A DNA stretch of 64,000 bases from Capra hircus (GCF_001704415.2 NW_017189517.1:6025167-6089166); one strand, 5' to 3'; shown: positions 10,869 to 21,439, counted from the stretch's first letter. Numbers and translations: made by a program. The notes: a model not told the origin generated them from the letters alone.

Positions 10869-10919
10869 GTGTGTGGTGGGGGTGTGTGTGTCTGTGTGTG
10901 TATATCTGTGTGTGTGACT
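10869..10919. repeat. GT-rich simple repeat
   Basis: Imperfect (TG)n expanded from the gtgtgt end of the antisense Bov-tA that follows. The unit 1 counterpart is much shorter, so the tract expanded or contracted after duplication. Confidence 0.85.
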
Positions 10920-11098
10920 GTGGGTGGTCAGTCATGTCTCACTTTTTGTGACTCCATGGACTGTAGCTGGCCAGGCTCCTCTGTCCATGGGATTTTCTAG
11001 GCAAGAGTACTGGACTGGGTTACCATTTCCTCCTCCAGGGTATTCAACCTGGGTCTCCTACATCTCCTGCATTGGCAGATGGATTCACTAGTACCTTA
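10920..11098 (-). mobile_element. Bov-tA SINE (unit 2 copy)
   Basis: Antisense Bov-tA with gtcagtcatgtctcac, ctccatggactgtagc, caggcaagagtactgg... and ctcctgcattggcagatgga. Same site as 1321-1503. Confidence 0.9.
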
Positions 11099-11999
11099 CA
11101 AAATGCTCCTTCTCCTGCCACCTTGGCCTCAAAAATAGAAATGATCTTGATCCTCTGGACTCTAAAAAAAAAAAAAGCGTGTGTCACCTGTGTGACAAAG
11201 CCAAGAGATTAATTCAATCATTGCCATGGGGAAGTCCACAAGACTGACAGTACTAACTTGATTTGAGGTCCTCTGGAAAAACAAACATAAAAACTTTTAA
11301 CCAAATAATCAGTAACACCACAGGATCTGATATTAAATCCATAAAACGAGACTCCAAATTATTAAGTTCCTCAGAAATAAGAAATCGAAATCTTGTCATA
11401 GCAAAGAGGAACCTAAGAAGGCATAACATGGATTGACTAATTGCAATGTAGTATCCTGAAAGGGATATGGGACAGCAAAAGGACATTACATTTTTTAAAA
11501 AAAAAGGAAATCTGATAAAGTCCAAACTTTAGTTAATAATACTGTTTCAGTGTTTGTTCACTAAGTTTAATAAATGTTCCACTAATATACAATGTTAATA
11601 AGGGGAATTGGTTGTGCAATATACATATACTTTTCACAATTACTCTGTACATCTAAAACTTCCAAAATAATTTAAAAAAACACACACAAAAAATACTAGG
11701 TAATGAAATCCGGAAGATAAAAGAATCAAACACTGAATGGGGGTAGCCATGAGGAATGATTTGGAGGGAATACTTGCTTCCTAACATGTACACTACAGGA
11801 ACTGAACAGAGACCATGAGGAAGCATGGAAAGTCAACTTGGGAAGGCTCTTTAATGAGTGTTGAAGAAGCACTTCCTTTTCCTAACCAGAGCACCTAGAC
11901 TCCTCTGAACCCTTCCCATCACCCATAAATTTTCAAAGGTGGTGCTTTGTGATGTCAGGCCATTTCAGGGCTACCATTGGCTGGAGAACTTTCTTGCTG
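11099..11999. other. Duplicated upstream flank of the gene-like unit
   Basis: Paralogous to 1504-2529 without the private SINE. Old repeat-like sequence to about 11700, then 11700-11999 unassigned sequence. A 51-codon open frame from 11939 leads in frame into the ATG at 12092, but spans the promoter boxes. Confidence 0.4.
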
Positions 12000-12000
12000 A

Positions 12001-12050
12001 CCAATCAAAGTTGATGATTGCAGCTCTTCATTGTTCTGGGAATATATATA
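12001..12050 (+). promoter_or_regulatory. Candidate CCAAT/TATA promoter, copy 2
   Basis: CCAAT at 12001-12005 and aatatatatagag with TATA at 12042-12050, 42 bp before the ATG at 12092. The TATA box is closer to consensus than in copy 1. The ATG context is acaacATGg (purine at -3, G at +4), a good Kozak site. Confidence 0.48.
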
Positions 12051-12091
12051 GAGAGGCTAGAAGCCTTGGTGTAGGCCACTGTTGCTACAAC

Positions 12092-12660
12092 ATGGCAGGA
12101 GTAACTGAGGGAGTGAAGGAGGAGGAGTTAGAGATTGAAATAGACAGTGTAAATTTGGAGCAACAAGAATCAAGCGCTGATGGAAGGAAGAGAAAGAAGT
12201 CTGATCAATTCAACACATTGAACAGTGAGGTCAGATTAACCTACTCATGTTCCTCGTCTTCATCCCCTACCTGAGACTTACCCTGCTTTTCCCTGGCATA
12301 AAACCCCTCCTCAATCCACACCCGTTCACTTAAAGTTTTCCTACCCGTCCTCCTTCACTAATCTCTTCCTGTATGAATTTGTTTTCTTACCAGATACGAG
12401 AGAACATTAGGAAGTTAAAATTAGCCCTTCAGAAGAATTGGGAAAGGAATAATAAATGGAAGACATCAACGATGCTAGTCTTCCACCACCAGCAGCAGAA
12501 GAAAAAGAAGAATGAAAATCAGCCAATGGCGGATGAACAAATTCCGGAGGATTCTTCCAACAATTCTCCCAACAGTTCTCTAAGCACCCCCATGTGTCCA
12601 CCTGGAGCCCAAGATCTTGAGCAATCTGCTGTCCATGCAGGAAAAGAGCTGGTGGAATAG
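12092..12660 (+). CDS. Two-exon gene-like unit, copy 2 (open, C-terminus shifted)
   Basis: Inferred exons 12092-12229 and 12394-12660; predicted product 134 residues. The 164-bp intron starts GTCAGA and ends TTCTTACCAG, with a plausible branch site in cttcactaat. Exon 1: acidic MAGVTEGVKEEELEIEIDS..., then basic GRKRKKSDQ. Exon 2: IRENIRKLKLALQKNWERNN (helical, basic), QQQKKKK, then a Ser/Asn/Pro-rich region. Relative to copy 1 there is a 12-nt in-frame loss and a net 10-nt gain near 12579-12600, which shifts the frame +1 and ends it at TAG 12658. In the unshifted frame, sequence equivalent to the copy 1 C-terminus is still readable (HLEPKIL...QEKSWWNSRL) to TGA 12668-12670. So this copy may also be a pseudogene. 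Family unknown; transcription unproven. Confidence 0.42.
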
Positions 12661-12670
12661 TCGTTTGTGA

Positions 12671-13340
12671 AAGGATCAAGCATACAGCATGGTCACCTCT
12701 GTAGAGACCAGATACTCAGATATTGATGATTAAAATATCAAAAAGCTATAAAAAGATATGTGTATCTGTTTTTTGATGATAGGGAAGTGGGGAAGGGAAG
12801 TGTCAGGGAGGTGAAGAGGGAGGGAGGTGGAATCCTTCCAGTTTGGGGCCCAGACCAGCCAGTCCATAGTTACCCAGACACTGGGAATGAGGACAGGATG
12901 AAGACTGAGCACTGAAGACTGAAGATTTCTGAGCACGGAAGACTTCTTCCTGAACACTTTATACCACTGGTGAGGAGGAAAAAGACTTGGTATTTGTGTG
13001 TCTGGGAGATCCCAGCTGGGGAGAGGGGTGATGTAGATGTGGTGGTCATGTGTAATAATCAAATTCCATTTTTGATGTTTGACAATTGAATTTTTAAACC
13101 TCATAGATTTCTGTTCCTCTTCTGGCCCACATTTGGGCAAGCTGATAAAAACAGCCAGGGAGTAAAGGAACATACAATAAAAACAGATATACCTAACCTT
13201 AACCACTGGAATTATTGCCTTGCCTACATTTCCCATAGCCAAAATATCCATTAATTCAAAATATCCTCTAGTGCATATGGATAATCTTGCCTAAGAGTTA
13301 ATAACATTAAGTCTTTGCCCCCTATAATCACCTTTAAAAG
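12671..13340. other. Duplicated downstream flank, unit 2
   Basis: Paralogous to 3204-3955. An antisense open frame spans 12730-13251 (173 codons) and shares a run with the unit 1 antisense frame (for example VRYICFYCMFLYSLAVFISL). No domain is recognised; the shared reading may simply reflect the duplication. Confidence 0.4.
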
Positions 13341-13556
13341 AATCGCCAGTCCAGGTTAGATGCATGCTACTAGATGCTTGGGGCTGGTGCACTGGGACGA
13401 CCCAGAGGGATAGTATGGGGAGGGAGGAGGGAGGAGGGTTTAGGATGGGGAACACGTGTATACCTGTGGTGGATTCGTGTTGATATATGACAAAACCAAT
13501 ACAATATTGTAAAGTAATTAACTTCAAATTAAAATAAATAAATTTATATTTTAAAA
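13341..13556 (+). mobile_element. Bovine L1 3-prime end, private to unit 2
   Basis: Starts aatcgccagtccaggtta, passes gcttggggctggtgcactgg and ends aataaataaatttatatttt plus A-rich tail, the standard bovine L1 3-prime UTR. Severely 5-prime truncated. Unit 1 lacks it at this exact site but has an inverted L1 starting about 65 bp further on. Confidence 0.93.
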
Positions 13557-13639
13557 AATATGTGAGATCCTATGGACCTTTCTAGTTAGTTAAAATAGCA
13601 CTTTTCTTCTCTTTGAAAAAAAATCAATCTAAATGAAAG

Positions 13640-15480
13640 CAGGGTCTTCACAGATTGAAGCTCGTTATAGGAGACCTATTTAGAGAAGGTGTGATTATCC
13701 CCACTTCTGCTGCACTTAACAGACAACTTTTATTTGATCTTCAATCTGGAAAACAAGAACAGTGCCTCAGTGTGAACTTGTACCCTTCTCGTCATGGCCC
13801 TGCTCACTAGAGCTCCATGCATATTATTGAAAGTACTGCTTTCTCTGAATAACTGGTTGATACTTTGTAGTCATAGCAAAGCATTTGTCTGGAATGATCT
13901 ATCCAGTGCCTATCTCAACAACCTCTCAGCAACACTTAACCTTCACTTTAAAAGGAATACCTTCACCTGGCTACTCACTTGGCCTAGTGTCCACACCTGC
14001 CATCTCACACAGTGTTTACAGGCAATATTTTCACCAACTCTAGCTTTTTCCAGGTACACAATTATGACTTCACACTGATGACATCCTCCTTTGAGGAGAT
14101 TCCTATGACCCACATAATACACAGTCCCACCACTTTAGTTAAGATCCTGAAAATTCTTTGGTAAGTGGAGGAATGATCTAATCTTGATAGTGTTGAGAAA
14201 CAGCTTTTAGTCTCCTTAGCACCCATATTGTAAAACAAGCCCAACACGTTTTAGACATTTTTGGATTCTGGAGGCAACATTTCCTCATATACACATTTGT
14301 TTGCTCTGCAACTTCCAAATAGACCCTCCTTGAACAAGACTCCCTGTGTCAAAAATTCTAGAATCTGCTTAAATTGCCACAGGACAGGCACTGCTATTAC
14401 AGCCCCCTGAGACTCCTTCACTGTGCAAGCTTTAGTAACCTTCTCTCATGTGTCTTGGAGTCCCTGTACCATCAGTGATCGCCATTGGTGTCATGGGATT
14501 CTGATGCAAGAAACTGCCCACCTTGGACCAATGTTGTATGCCCTTAGTGTAGCAATTATGGGTACATTTGGACTTTCCAGAAAAGTTGACTCTCTCAGAT
14601 CTTGAACCTATGACCCTCCATATCCAGCTGCCCATTTGGCCTTTGATTATGGAAGCAGCACTCTGAAAGCTTAGCTTAACTAGTGAGGCCCCCTTGCTAT
14701 AGGATGGAGCTGAACCTGGGCCCTCTGCATACCCTGTATTCAGGAAAGACTAACTTCCCCTGTGCTCAGTCCCCTGTTAGATTTCACACTGCTAGAAGAG
14801 TTCATTCTCAGAACCCTTGGACACCTGGGGAGCCCCTTAGGATCAACATAGCAAAAAACAAAGGGAGTTCATTCACTTAACCAATCATATCATCACTATT
14901 ACACCTGATGGAGCTTGCTTGAGAGTCGCTGCTTTTCATCTCTTAATCAGAATATTCTTGATAAAGGACAGCACCCAAAGGTCAGCTCAAATGGCCAAAC
15001 TTTAGGCAGTTATTTTAGCAGAGAATGTCTTGGCCAACAACTGGCCTCACCTTCACACCTTTATAGACCTTTGGGCCACTGCCAATGGGCTAACCGTCTG
15101 TTCTGGCCAAGTCAAACAATTCCTAACCAAGCTTGTCTCATTTAGGGTAAAAAACTAATGGAATTGCTTGCCTCCAGAGAGATTATACCCAAAATATAAC
15201 TCAGGGTTACATATTTTCTGCACATGTCAAAGCCACAATACAATGTCTCAACCATGGCACTCCTTATCCTCTTTGGAGTTCTACACATTGCTAGAAACCA
15301 AGACACTCATTTTGCTTTCAGAATACACAATACCAGATCCTGAACAAGACATACAATGGAACTGTCATTCCTTTACTGGTCTTATGCTGCAGGTGCAACA
15401 TGGTTTACATAAATATGTCCACATTAAATTAAACATGAAACATTTTAGTTATCAATCAATCATTATGGGTAAATTGTAAC
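13640..15480 (+). pseudogene. Degenerate endogenous retrovirus pol (RT, RNase H, integrase traces)
   Basis: Short stretches in shifting frames resemble retroviral pol in the expected order. 14054-14098 reads VHNYDFTLMTSSFEE, at the position of the RT YxDD box, with the second catalytic Asp gone. 15066-15098 reads DLWATANGLTV, RNase H-like. 15275-15319 reads GVLHIARNQDTHFAF, integrase core-like. Many stops and frameshifts separate them. It is non-functional. The piece up to 14133 is also present in unit 1 (5061-5530). A class I type is suggested but not proven. Confidence 0.5.
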
Positions 15481-15496
15481 AGAGATTAATCCCATT

Positions 15497-15655
15497 TTTT
15501 ATTCAGTTTTATTGGGGTATAATGGACAAATGAAAATTGTATATGTTTTAGGCATAGGACTTGGTGTTTTGATTGTATCTATATCTATCCATATATCTAT
15601 AGAATGAAAGAATCACAGTCATCTAATTACCCATCACTACATAGTATTTTTTTTT
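15497..15655 (-). mobile_element. Old L1 3-prime end (antisense)
   Basis: Begins tattcagttttattggggtata, the antisense start of the mammalian L1M 3-prime UTR, followed by ggacaaatgaaaattgtata. Interrupts the run from pol to the LTR-like end at 15700. Confidence 0.65.
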
Positions 15656-15683
15656 TCTCTCTCTCTCTTTTTTTTTTTTTTTT
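15647..15683. repeat. T-rich and (TC)n tract
   Basis: Polypyrimidine run of T and CT repeats, probably from the tail of the neighbouring antisense L1. Confidence 0.85.
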
Positions 15684-15699
15684 GGCCTAACTCTATTTT

Positions 15700-15835
15700 T
15701 GATGCGTAACTCATTATGTGAGTATCCTTTTCATACTTTCTTGGTGTATGTGTGACATCATTAGTCTTGACACTGGGATGAAATTTGGTGTGATAGGTGT
15801 ACATTCCACTTCTATGAGAGGAAAAATGCTCACAT
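15700..15835 (+). mobile_element. Diverged LTR-like end downstream of pol
   Basis: Resembles the 3-prime part of the LTR-like sequence at 10210-10330: ttatgtgag, ttcatactttcttggtgtatgt, cattagtcttgacac...aaatttgg. Its position after pol fits a 3-prime LTR of the same provirus. Weak. Confidence 0.4.
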
Positions 15836-15865
15836 ATTTCACAAAGGCATATATATGTATGTATA

Positions 15866-15994
15866 TGGAGAAGGCAATGGCAACCCATTCCAGTGTTCTT
15901 GCCTGGAGAATCCCAGGGACGGGGGAGCCTGGTGGGCTTCCATCTATGGGGTCGCACAGAGTCAGACACGACTGAAGTGACTTAGCAGTAACAG

Positions 15995-15996
<2 letters not shown>
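15866..15996 (+). mobile_element. BOV-A2 half unit
   Basis: ggagaaggcaatggcaaccc through gactgaagtgacttagcagt. Only the second A-unit is present. It runs directly into a TG microsatellite. Confidence 0.92.

Positions 15997-16031
<35 letters not shown>
15997..16031. repeat. (TG)n microsatellite
   Basis: About 15 near-perfect TG units after the BOV-A2 tail, then tatatgtttg and a short TA-rich run. Confidence 0.95.
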
Positions 16032-16092
16032 TTGTATATATACATATAGTATGATACTTTAAGAAAGATACCAGTATTTCAGGAAAAAAATA

Positions 16093-16405
16093 TGTCTTTA
16101 GTGCCTAGTACGTGCCAGATATTGTTCTCGGTTCTAGACTTACAGTGAAGGACATAAAGTGAATAGTTCCTGTCATCAAGTAATTTCTATTTTCATGGGT
16201 GAAGAGGTGGTTCATGGTATTGGTGTGGGACGGAGGAGAGCTTCTTTGGCTAAAGAGAGTAAGGAAACCTTCTCTGACGAGTTGATATTTGAATTAAGAT
16301 TTGAACAATGAGATCTAGTCAGTTGTGTGAAGATTTTGAAGAAGAGCATTTTAGGTGGAATAGCAGGTAGCCACATCATGAGGCAAGAGCAACAGAGCCC
16401 CAAAT
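16093..16405 (-). mobile_element. L2 (antisense)
   Basis: Reads like the reverse of the L2 3-prime region: gcctagtacgtgccagatat, cctgtcatcaag, aaggaaaccttctctgacga, tttgaattaag and gaagagcattttaggtgg, in the expected antisense order. Confidence 0.6.
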
Positions 16406-16424
16406 ACAAGAAGCAAAAACTGAT

Positions 16425-17790
16425 GGAATTGAAAATAGATACAGACAACTCAGTTTTAACAAATGGAAATACCAATATACTACTTGCAATAATGAATAGA
16501 AAAAACTATACAGAAGTTTAACAAAGAAATAGAGAACTTTGACAACACTATAAACCAACTAGACCTGACAAATGTATCAAACACTCCATACAGCATTAGC
16601 AAAGTACACATTTTTCTCAGGTATACATGGAACACTCTTTAAGACAAACCATATTTTAAGCTATAAAGCAAATCTCAATAAATTTTCCTATAATATACAT
16701 TCTCTGACCAGAAAAGAATAAAATTAGAAATCAATAAAAAAAAATTGGAAATTTTGCATAAATTAGACAATACACTCCCAAGTAACCAGTGGATCAAAGA
16801 ATAAATCAGGTAAATTTAAGAAACACTATGAGATGATTTTTTCCAATTATTTATTTTATAGTTGAAAGTTTGTGCCTTTTGACCACTTTCACCTGTTTTC
16901 TGTCCCCTATCCTTTCACTATATATGTGTGTATATATATAAATAAGGGAACAAAACCCAGCAAACTCAAATCAATAACCTATCCTACCACCTTAAGAACT
17001 TATAAAAGAAGAACAATGTAAACCTAAATCAAGTAGAAGGAAGAAAATAATGAAGTCTAAAAAAGAAATACAGATTAGAAGAAAAAGAAAAATAAAAAAA
17101 AAAAAACAAAAGCTGGTTCTTTTAAAAGATCAACAAAATCAACTAATCTTTAGCTAGACTGACCAAAACAGAAAGAGGATTCAAATTAATAAGTTCAGGA
17201 AAGAGAGGAAATGAAACATTTGTTCACACAAAAATGTATACCCAAGTGTTCACAGCAGTATTATTCATAATAACCAAAAGCAAGAACCACCCAAATATTC
17301 ATCAACTGCAGAATGGATAAACAAAATATGATGTATTCACACAGTGAAATATTCAGTTCAGTCACTCAGTCATGTCCAACGCTTTGTGACCTCATGGACT
17401 GCAGCATGCTAAGCTTCCCTGTCCATCTCCAACTCCCAGAGCTTGCTCAAACTCATGTCATCAAAACCAAAAGCTTTGATTCTTTTAAAAATTGAACATT
17501 ATTCAGCTATAAAAACAAAAGAAGTTCTGACACATGCCACAACATGTATGAACCTTGAAAAGATTAAATCAGAGAAGCTATACACAACTGGCCACATATT
17601 ATATAATCATATTTATACAAAATGTCAACAGGCAAATTCTTAGAGACAGAAAGCAGATTGGCAGTTGCCACACCTGAGGAAAAGGAAAAATAAAGTGACC
17701 ACTAATGTGTAGAGGGTCTCTTTTTGAGTGATGAAAATGTTCTGCAATCACATAGTTCTGTTGATTGTACATCTTTACATATACTAAACA
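16425..17790 (+). mobile_element. Old L1 (L1M-type) ORF2 fragments and 3-prime end
   Basis: 16430-16740 matches the endonuclease-region nucleotide pattern (ttctcaggtatacatggaac, tctgaccagaaaagaataaa). 17105-17210 matches the linker (aaagctggttcttttaaaag). 17225-17790 is the distal ORF2 and 3-prime end (tcacagcagtattattcata, ccaaatattcatcaactgca). Highly decayed and internally deleted; interrupted by a BovB tail at 17352-17461. Confidence 0.75.
17352..17461 (-). mobile_element. Short BovB 3-prime tail (antisense)
   Basis: ttcagttcagtcactcagtc, ccctgtccatctccaactcc, ttgctcaaactcatgtc: only the last 110 bp of BovB. Inserted in the old L1 within its gaatattactcag-like motif; attcag-type flanks are seen on both sides. 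Confidence 0.88.
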
Positions 17791-17811
17791 TCACTTAATT
17801 AAAAATGGTAA

Positions 17812-18264
17812 ACAAGGCTATGGTTTTTCCTGTGGTCATGTATGGATGTGAGAGTTGGACTGTGGAGAAGGCTGAGCCCCAAAGAATTGATGATTTTGAA
17901 CTGTGGTGTTGGAGAAGACTCTTGAGAGTCCTTTGGACTGAAAGGAGATACAACCAGTCCATTCTGAAGATCAGCCCTGGGATTTCTTTGGAAGAAATGA
18001 TGCTAAAGCTGAAACTCCAGTACTTTGGCCACTTCATGCGAAGAATTGACTCATTGGAAAAGACTCTGATGCTGGGAGGGATTGGGGGCAGGAGGAGAAG
18101 GGGACGACAGAGGATGAGATAGCTGGACAGCATCACTGACTTGATGGACGTGAGTCTGAGTGAACTCCGGGAGTTGGTGATGGACAGGGAGGCCTGGCAT
18201 GCTGTGATTCATGGGGTCGCAAAGAGTCGGACATGACTGAGCGACTGAACTGAACTGAACTGAA
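17812..18264 (+). mobile_element. BovB 3-prime end (ART2A-like), about 450 bp
   Basis: From caaggctatggtttttcctg to the (ACTGA)n tail at 18246-18264. Its C-terminal reading frame is open over 17805-18122 (VMYGCESWTVEKAE, ELWCWRRLLRVLW, GGIGGRRRRGRQRMR), so it is relatively young. Truncated at the same region as the 1-466 copy. Confidence 0.93.
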
Positions 18265-19050
18265 ATGTTATATTATGTGTAAAATAATGATAAATAGTAA
18301 ATAAAATAAACACATAAAAGTTATTATAAAGTTGAATTTTATATTCAGTTATTATATTAAAAATTCAGCCAAAATATCATCTATGAGCCAATGTAAACAA
18401 TTTTCAGAATTAGTCACTCCTACCTCTGTTTCCATGACACTTATTATAGTCTGTATCTCCATGATAGCAGATATCACCTCCATTGCAACTGTCGACTTTC
18501 TTGTCTTTCTGCCCTACTATCTCTCATCAAACCACACCTCTTCAAGAACAGAGAATTATTCTTTCTTTTCTGTGTATCCAGAGAACCTACACAGTATCTG
18601 ACATATAGCAGATCTTCAGAATGCTTTAAAATGGATGGATAACTTTTATGACATAAATTTATTAGCATCACCATTCTGGGTATATCACTAAAGATCAGTC
18701 ATATAAATTCTACTTTATACTTACTTCCAAAAATAGAACAGGTGAAAATCATGAGAAACAAACAATATTTATATTAAATTCCTAGAATAGTAACAATTCT
18801 TACATTGAAATAAATATTATTGTTACTATTAACATTATAATTTTATGTTATAAAACATACATTTTGCTTTGAGACTTTTCCAAGTCCTATTTCCTAATTT
18901 TTCTTTCTGTGATTACTTTCTTATAGATTTAGCATTGTCATGATTTAAAGAGTAAATGGAAGAACTTACCACTTTTTCTATAGAAGACAGAAATAAATAA
19001 GGAAGCAGAACGTATAGTTTGGTCTCATCTGAGATCTTCTAAATAGAAGT
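18265..19050. other. AT-rich sequence, nothing recognised
   Basis: No coding frame of note and no repeat named. Short frames at 18332-18601 and 18474-18674 are on opposite strands and look like chance. Confidence 0.45.
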
Positions 19051-19468
19051 AACTGAAGCAGTTAAAGACATGAACTTCCTAGAGCTGCTTCATCACATCT
19101 ACCCACCCAACTGCCTCTGAACCATATACCACTCTCCTTTGACCTTGACTACTCTGGATGAACCATTCTTACTTCTAGTTAGGGCCATTTTCTTCAATGA
19201 AACATTAGATGCTATCTTCTTTTGCCAATTGAAGGATGCTGCTTTAGCAATTATCCCTTTATTTAAAGTATCATAGGATTCTCCATCTCCATTGCATTAT
19301 TTACATCAAAATACAAACACACTCTCCCAATATCATCTATCAGCAAACAAAATACCATTAAAAAAAAAAAAAAAACCTTTAACTCTACTTCCTTTTACTC
19401 TCTGCCTATTTTCAAATAAACCTATCAGAATTTCACCTTAATCAGTCCATCCAAACTGTTTTTATTTC

Positions 19469-19680
19469 CCAGGTGGCACTAGTGGTAAAGAACCCACCTG
19501 CAATGCAGAAGAGGAAAGAGATGAGGGTTCGATCCCTGGGTCAGAAAGGTCCTCTGGAGGAGGGCGTGGCAACCTACTCCAGGATTCTTGCCCGGAGAAT
19601 CCCATAGACAGTGCAGACAGGTGGGCTACGGCATATAGGGTTGCAAAGAGTTGGACAGGACTGAAGTGACTCAGCACACA
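19469..19680 (+). mobile_element. Bov-tA SINE
   Basis: Sense copy with tRNA-like head cccaggtggcactagtggta, gggttcgatccctgggtcag, then the A-part to gactgaagtgactcagcac. The A and B box-like segments of the tRNA head are recognisable. Confidence 0.93.
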
Positions 19681-20689
19681 TGGTAATATCCACATTGCTA
19701 AAAATCCAATTTCAACTCTCAGTTCTCATATTATTCAATTTCTGTACTGCATTTGACCCAATTGTTTATTCATTCCTTTTTGGAAAACTTTTTTCACTTG
19801 GGTTTCAAGACAACTTAAGTCTCTTTGTCAATGCTTTCTTTATAAGCGATCTTCATTCATATGACTTTAGATGCCATCTTGATGGGAATGACTCCCATAT
19901 TTATTTCTCTAGCATAGATCTTTCACCTGAACTCAACATTCATATCCCTAGCACAAATTAACACATGCCCCAAGCCAAGATTGCATTTTTCTGCCAACAC
20001 CTGCTCTACTCTGTCTTCTTCATCTCATGAATGTCAACATCTTTTTAGTTACTCAGGCTGCAAATATCAGAGCTACCTTTGAGTCCTCTCATTCTCTCAC
20101 TCCTTACATCCAATTGGTCAGAAAACCCTGTTGATTCCACCTTCAAAATCAATCTGCAATTCATCCACTTATCATTTTTCCAGTTGCCAATATCTTGATC
20201 CAAGTCACCATCAACTCTTGTTTAGATTATTGCAATAGCCTCTTCTGGATTCCTGGTTTCAGCCATGCCCCTCCTTCAATCTATCCCCAACCCAGAAGCC
20301 ACATTGGTCCTTATACATTTCGATCAAATCAAGTCATTCTTTTTCTCAAAACACTCATCCTCAGAATTAAAGCCAAAGCCAAAATGCTTTTGTGATGTCC
20401 CCACACCAGCCCTTCTTATTCACCCCCAGGTTACCTCTGTGAACTCATCTCTTACTACTTTCCTCATTCTCTCTACTCCAATATCACTTGACGTCACCTA
20501 AATTTCTTTGTATACTTTCAGCACATTCTCATTTCAGTGTCTCATTTCAGAAAAGGGAAGCTGTTTTTCCCTTTTCTGGAGTTATCTTTTGAATGTTTCT
20601 CAAATTTACTTATTCATCTCTTTACCAGCTCTGTACTTTAGTCCCCAGCACAGATTTACTGATATCTTTTTGTGATTTCTTTTTGAATA

Positions 20690-20905
20690 ATAAAATATTT
20701 TAAATGGATGACAAGATCATCAGCAACACAGCAGCCCTGGCAAATGCCAATTATCCCAAGCATTTTCTTGGTCAAGTTTTCCATTAAACTTAATGGTGCT
20801 GTCATCCTCCCATGGGTCCAGGTTCCCAATGTGCCTGTCATTGCTGATGTGCCCTAGCTGACAGACCTGTTCTTTCTCCTGTTCCATTCCACATCTGCCA
20901 ATTGA
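20690..20905. other. Unassigned block within L2
   Basis: Does not read as L2. The minus strand is open over 20720-20920 (66 codons) and ends in AT-rich sequence, like a short retrocopy, but I do not recognise the product. See findings. Confidence 0.3.
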
Positions 20906-21439
20906 AAGTATGATTATCACCCAAGTCCCAATTTAAATGCTTCCTCTTCCATGAAACATGGCCCAAACCTTTGACTGTAGATTTATTTACTTCTTTTAAA
21001 CTCTTATACTACATTGTTACTCTCTTGTAATATTTCACTACGAAGTATAGAGAGGAAATTGTGGTGGAAATGGCATTTAGACTCATAAAATGGAGGCCAG
21101 GAATTCACATTCCACTTCTGTGATTTACAAAATCTGTGACCTTTGGCATCAAATTTGTCTATATGGGCCTCCTTCTCCACATCCACAAAACGTGGGTGAT
21201 AATCACTCAGTGGAGTTGTTTTGGAGATTTCATTAGCTAATATATGGAGAAATATGTAACACACAACTTGAAATACATCAGATAAATATTAAAATACAAG
21301 ACTCATATATTTTATCAAATTGAAAATCTCTTGATAACCAGGGTTATGCCCTGTTCAGTTCTGCTTCACACAACCCCATCTCAGATCTAGTTAGTATATT
21401 GGTTGGTTTGTAGTAGTTACTCAATATTTAAATAATTAA

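Larger units (their letters stand above)
9116..14133 (+). repeat. Segmental duplication, unit 2
   Basis: Paralogue of unit 1, offset by about 9.4 kb. It retains uninterrupted target sites for the SINEs at 2055 and 4767 and carries its own young L1 at 13341. Homology to unit 1 ends near 14133; beyond that unit 2 continues into RNase H and integrase traces not present after 5530. The left end cannot be fixed because unit 1 is cut by the window start. Confidence 0.86.

Noticed and set aside
19469..19520. tRNA gene (and similar hits at other Bov-tA heads such as 54311 and 59719)
   Set aside because: The tRNA-like sequence is the head of Bov-tA SINEs, fused to the A-part; no complete cloverleaf stands alone.
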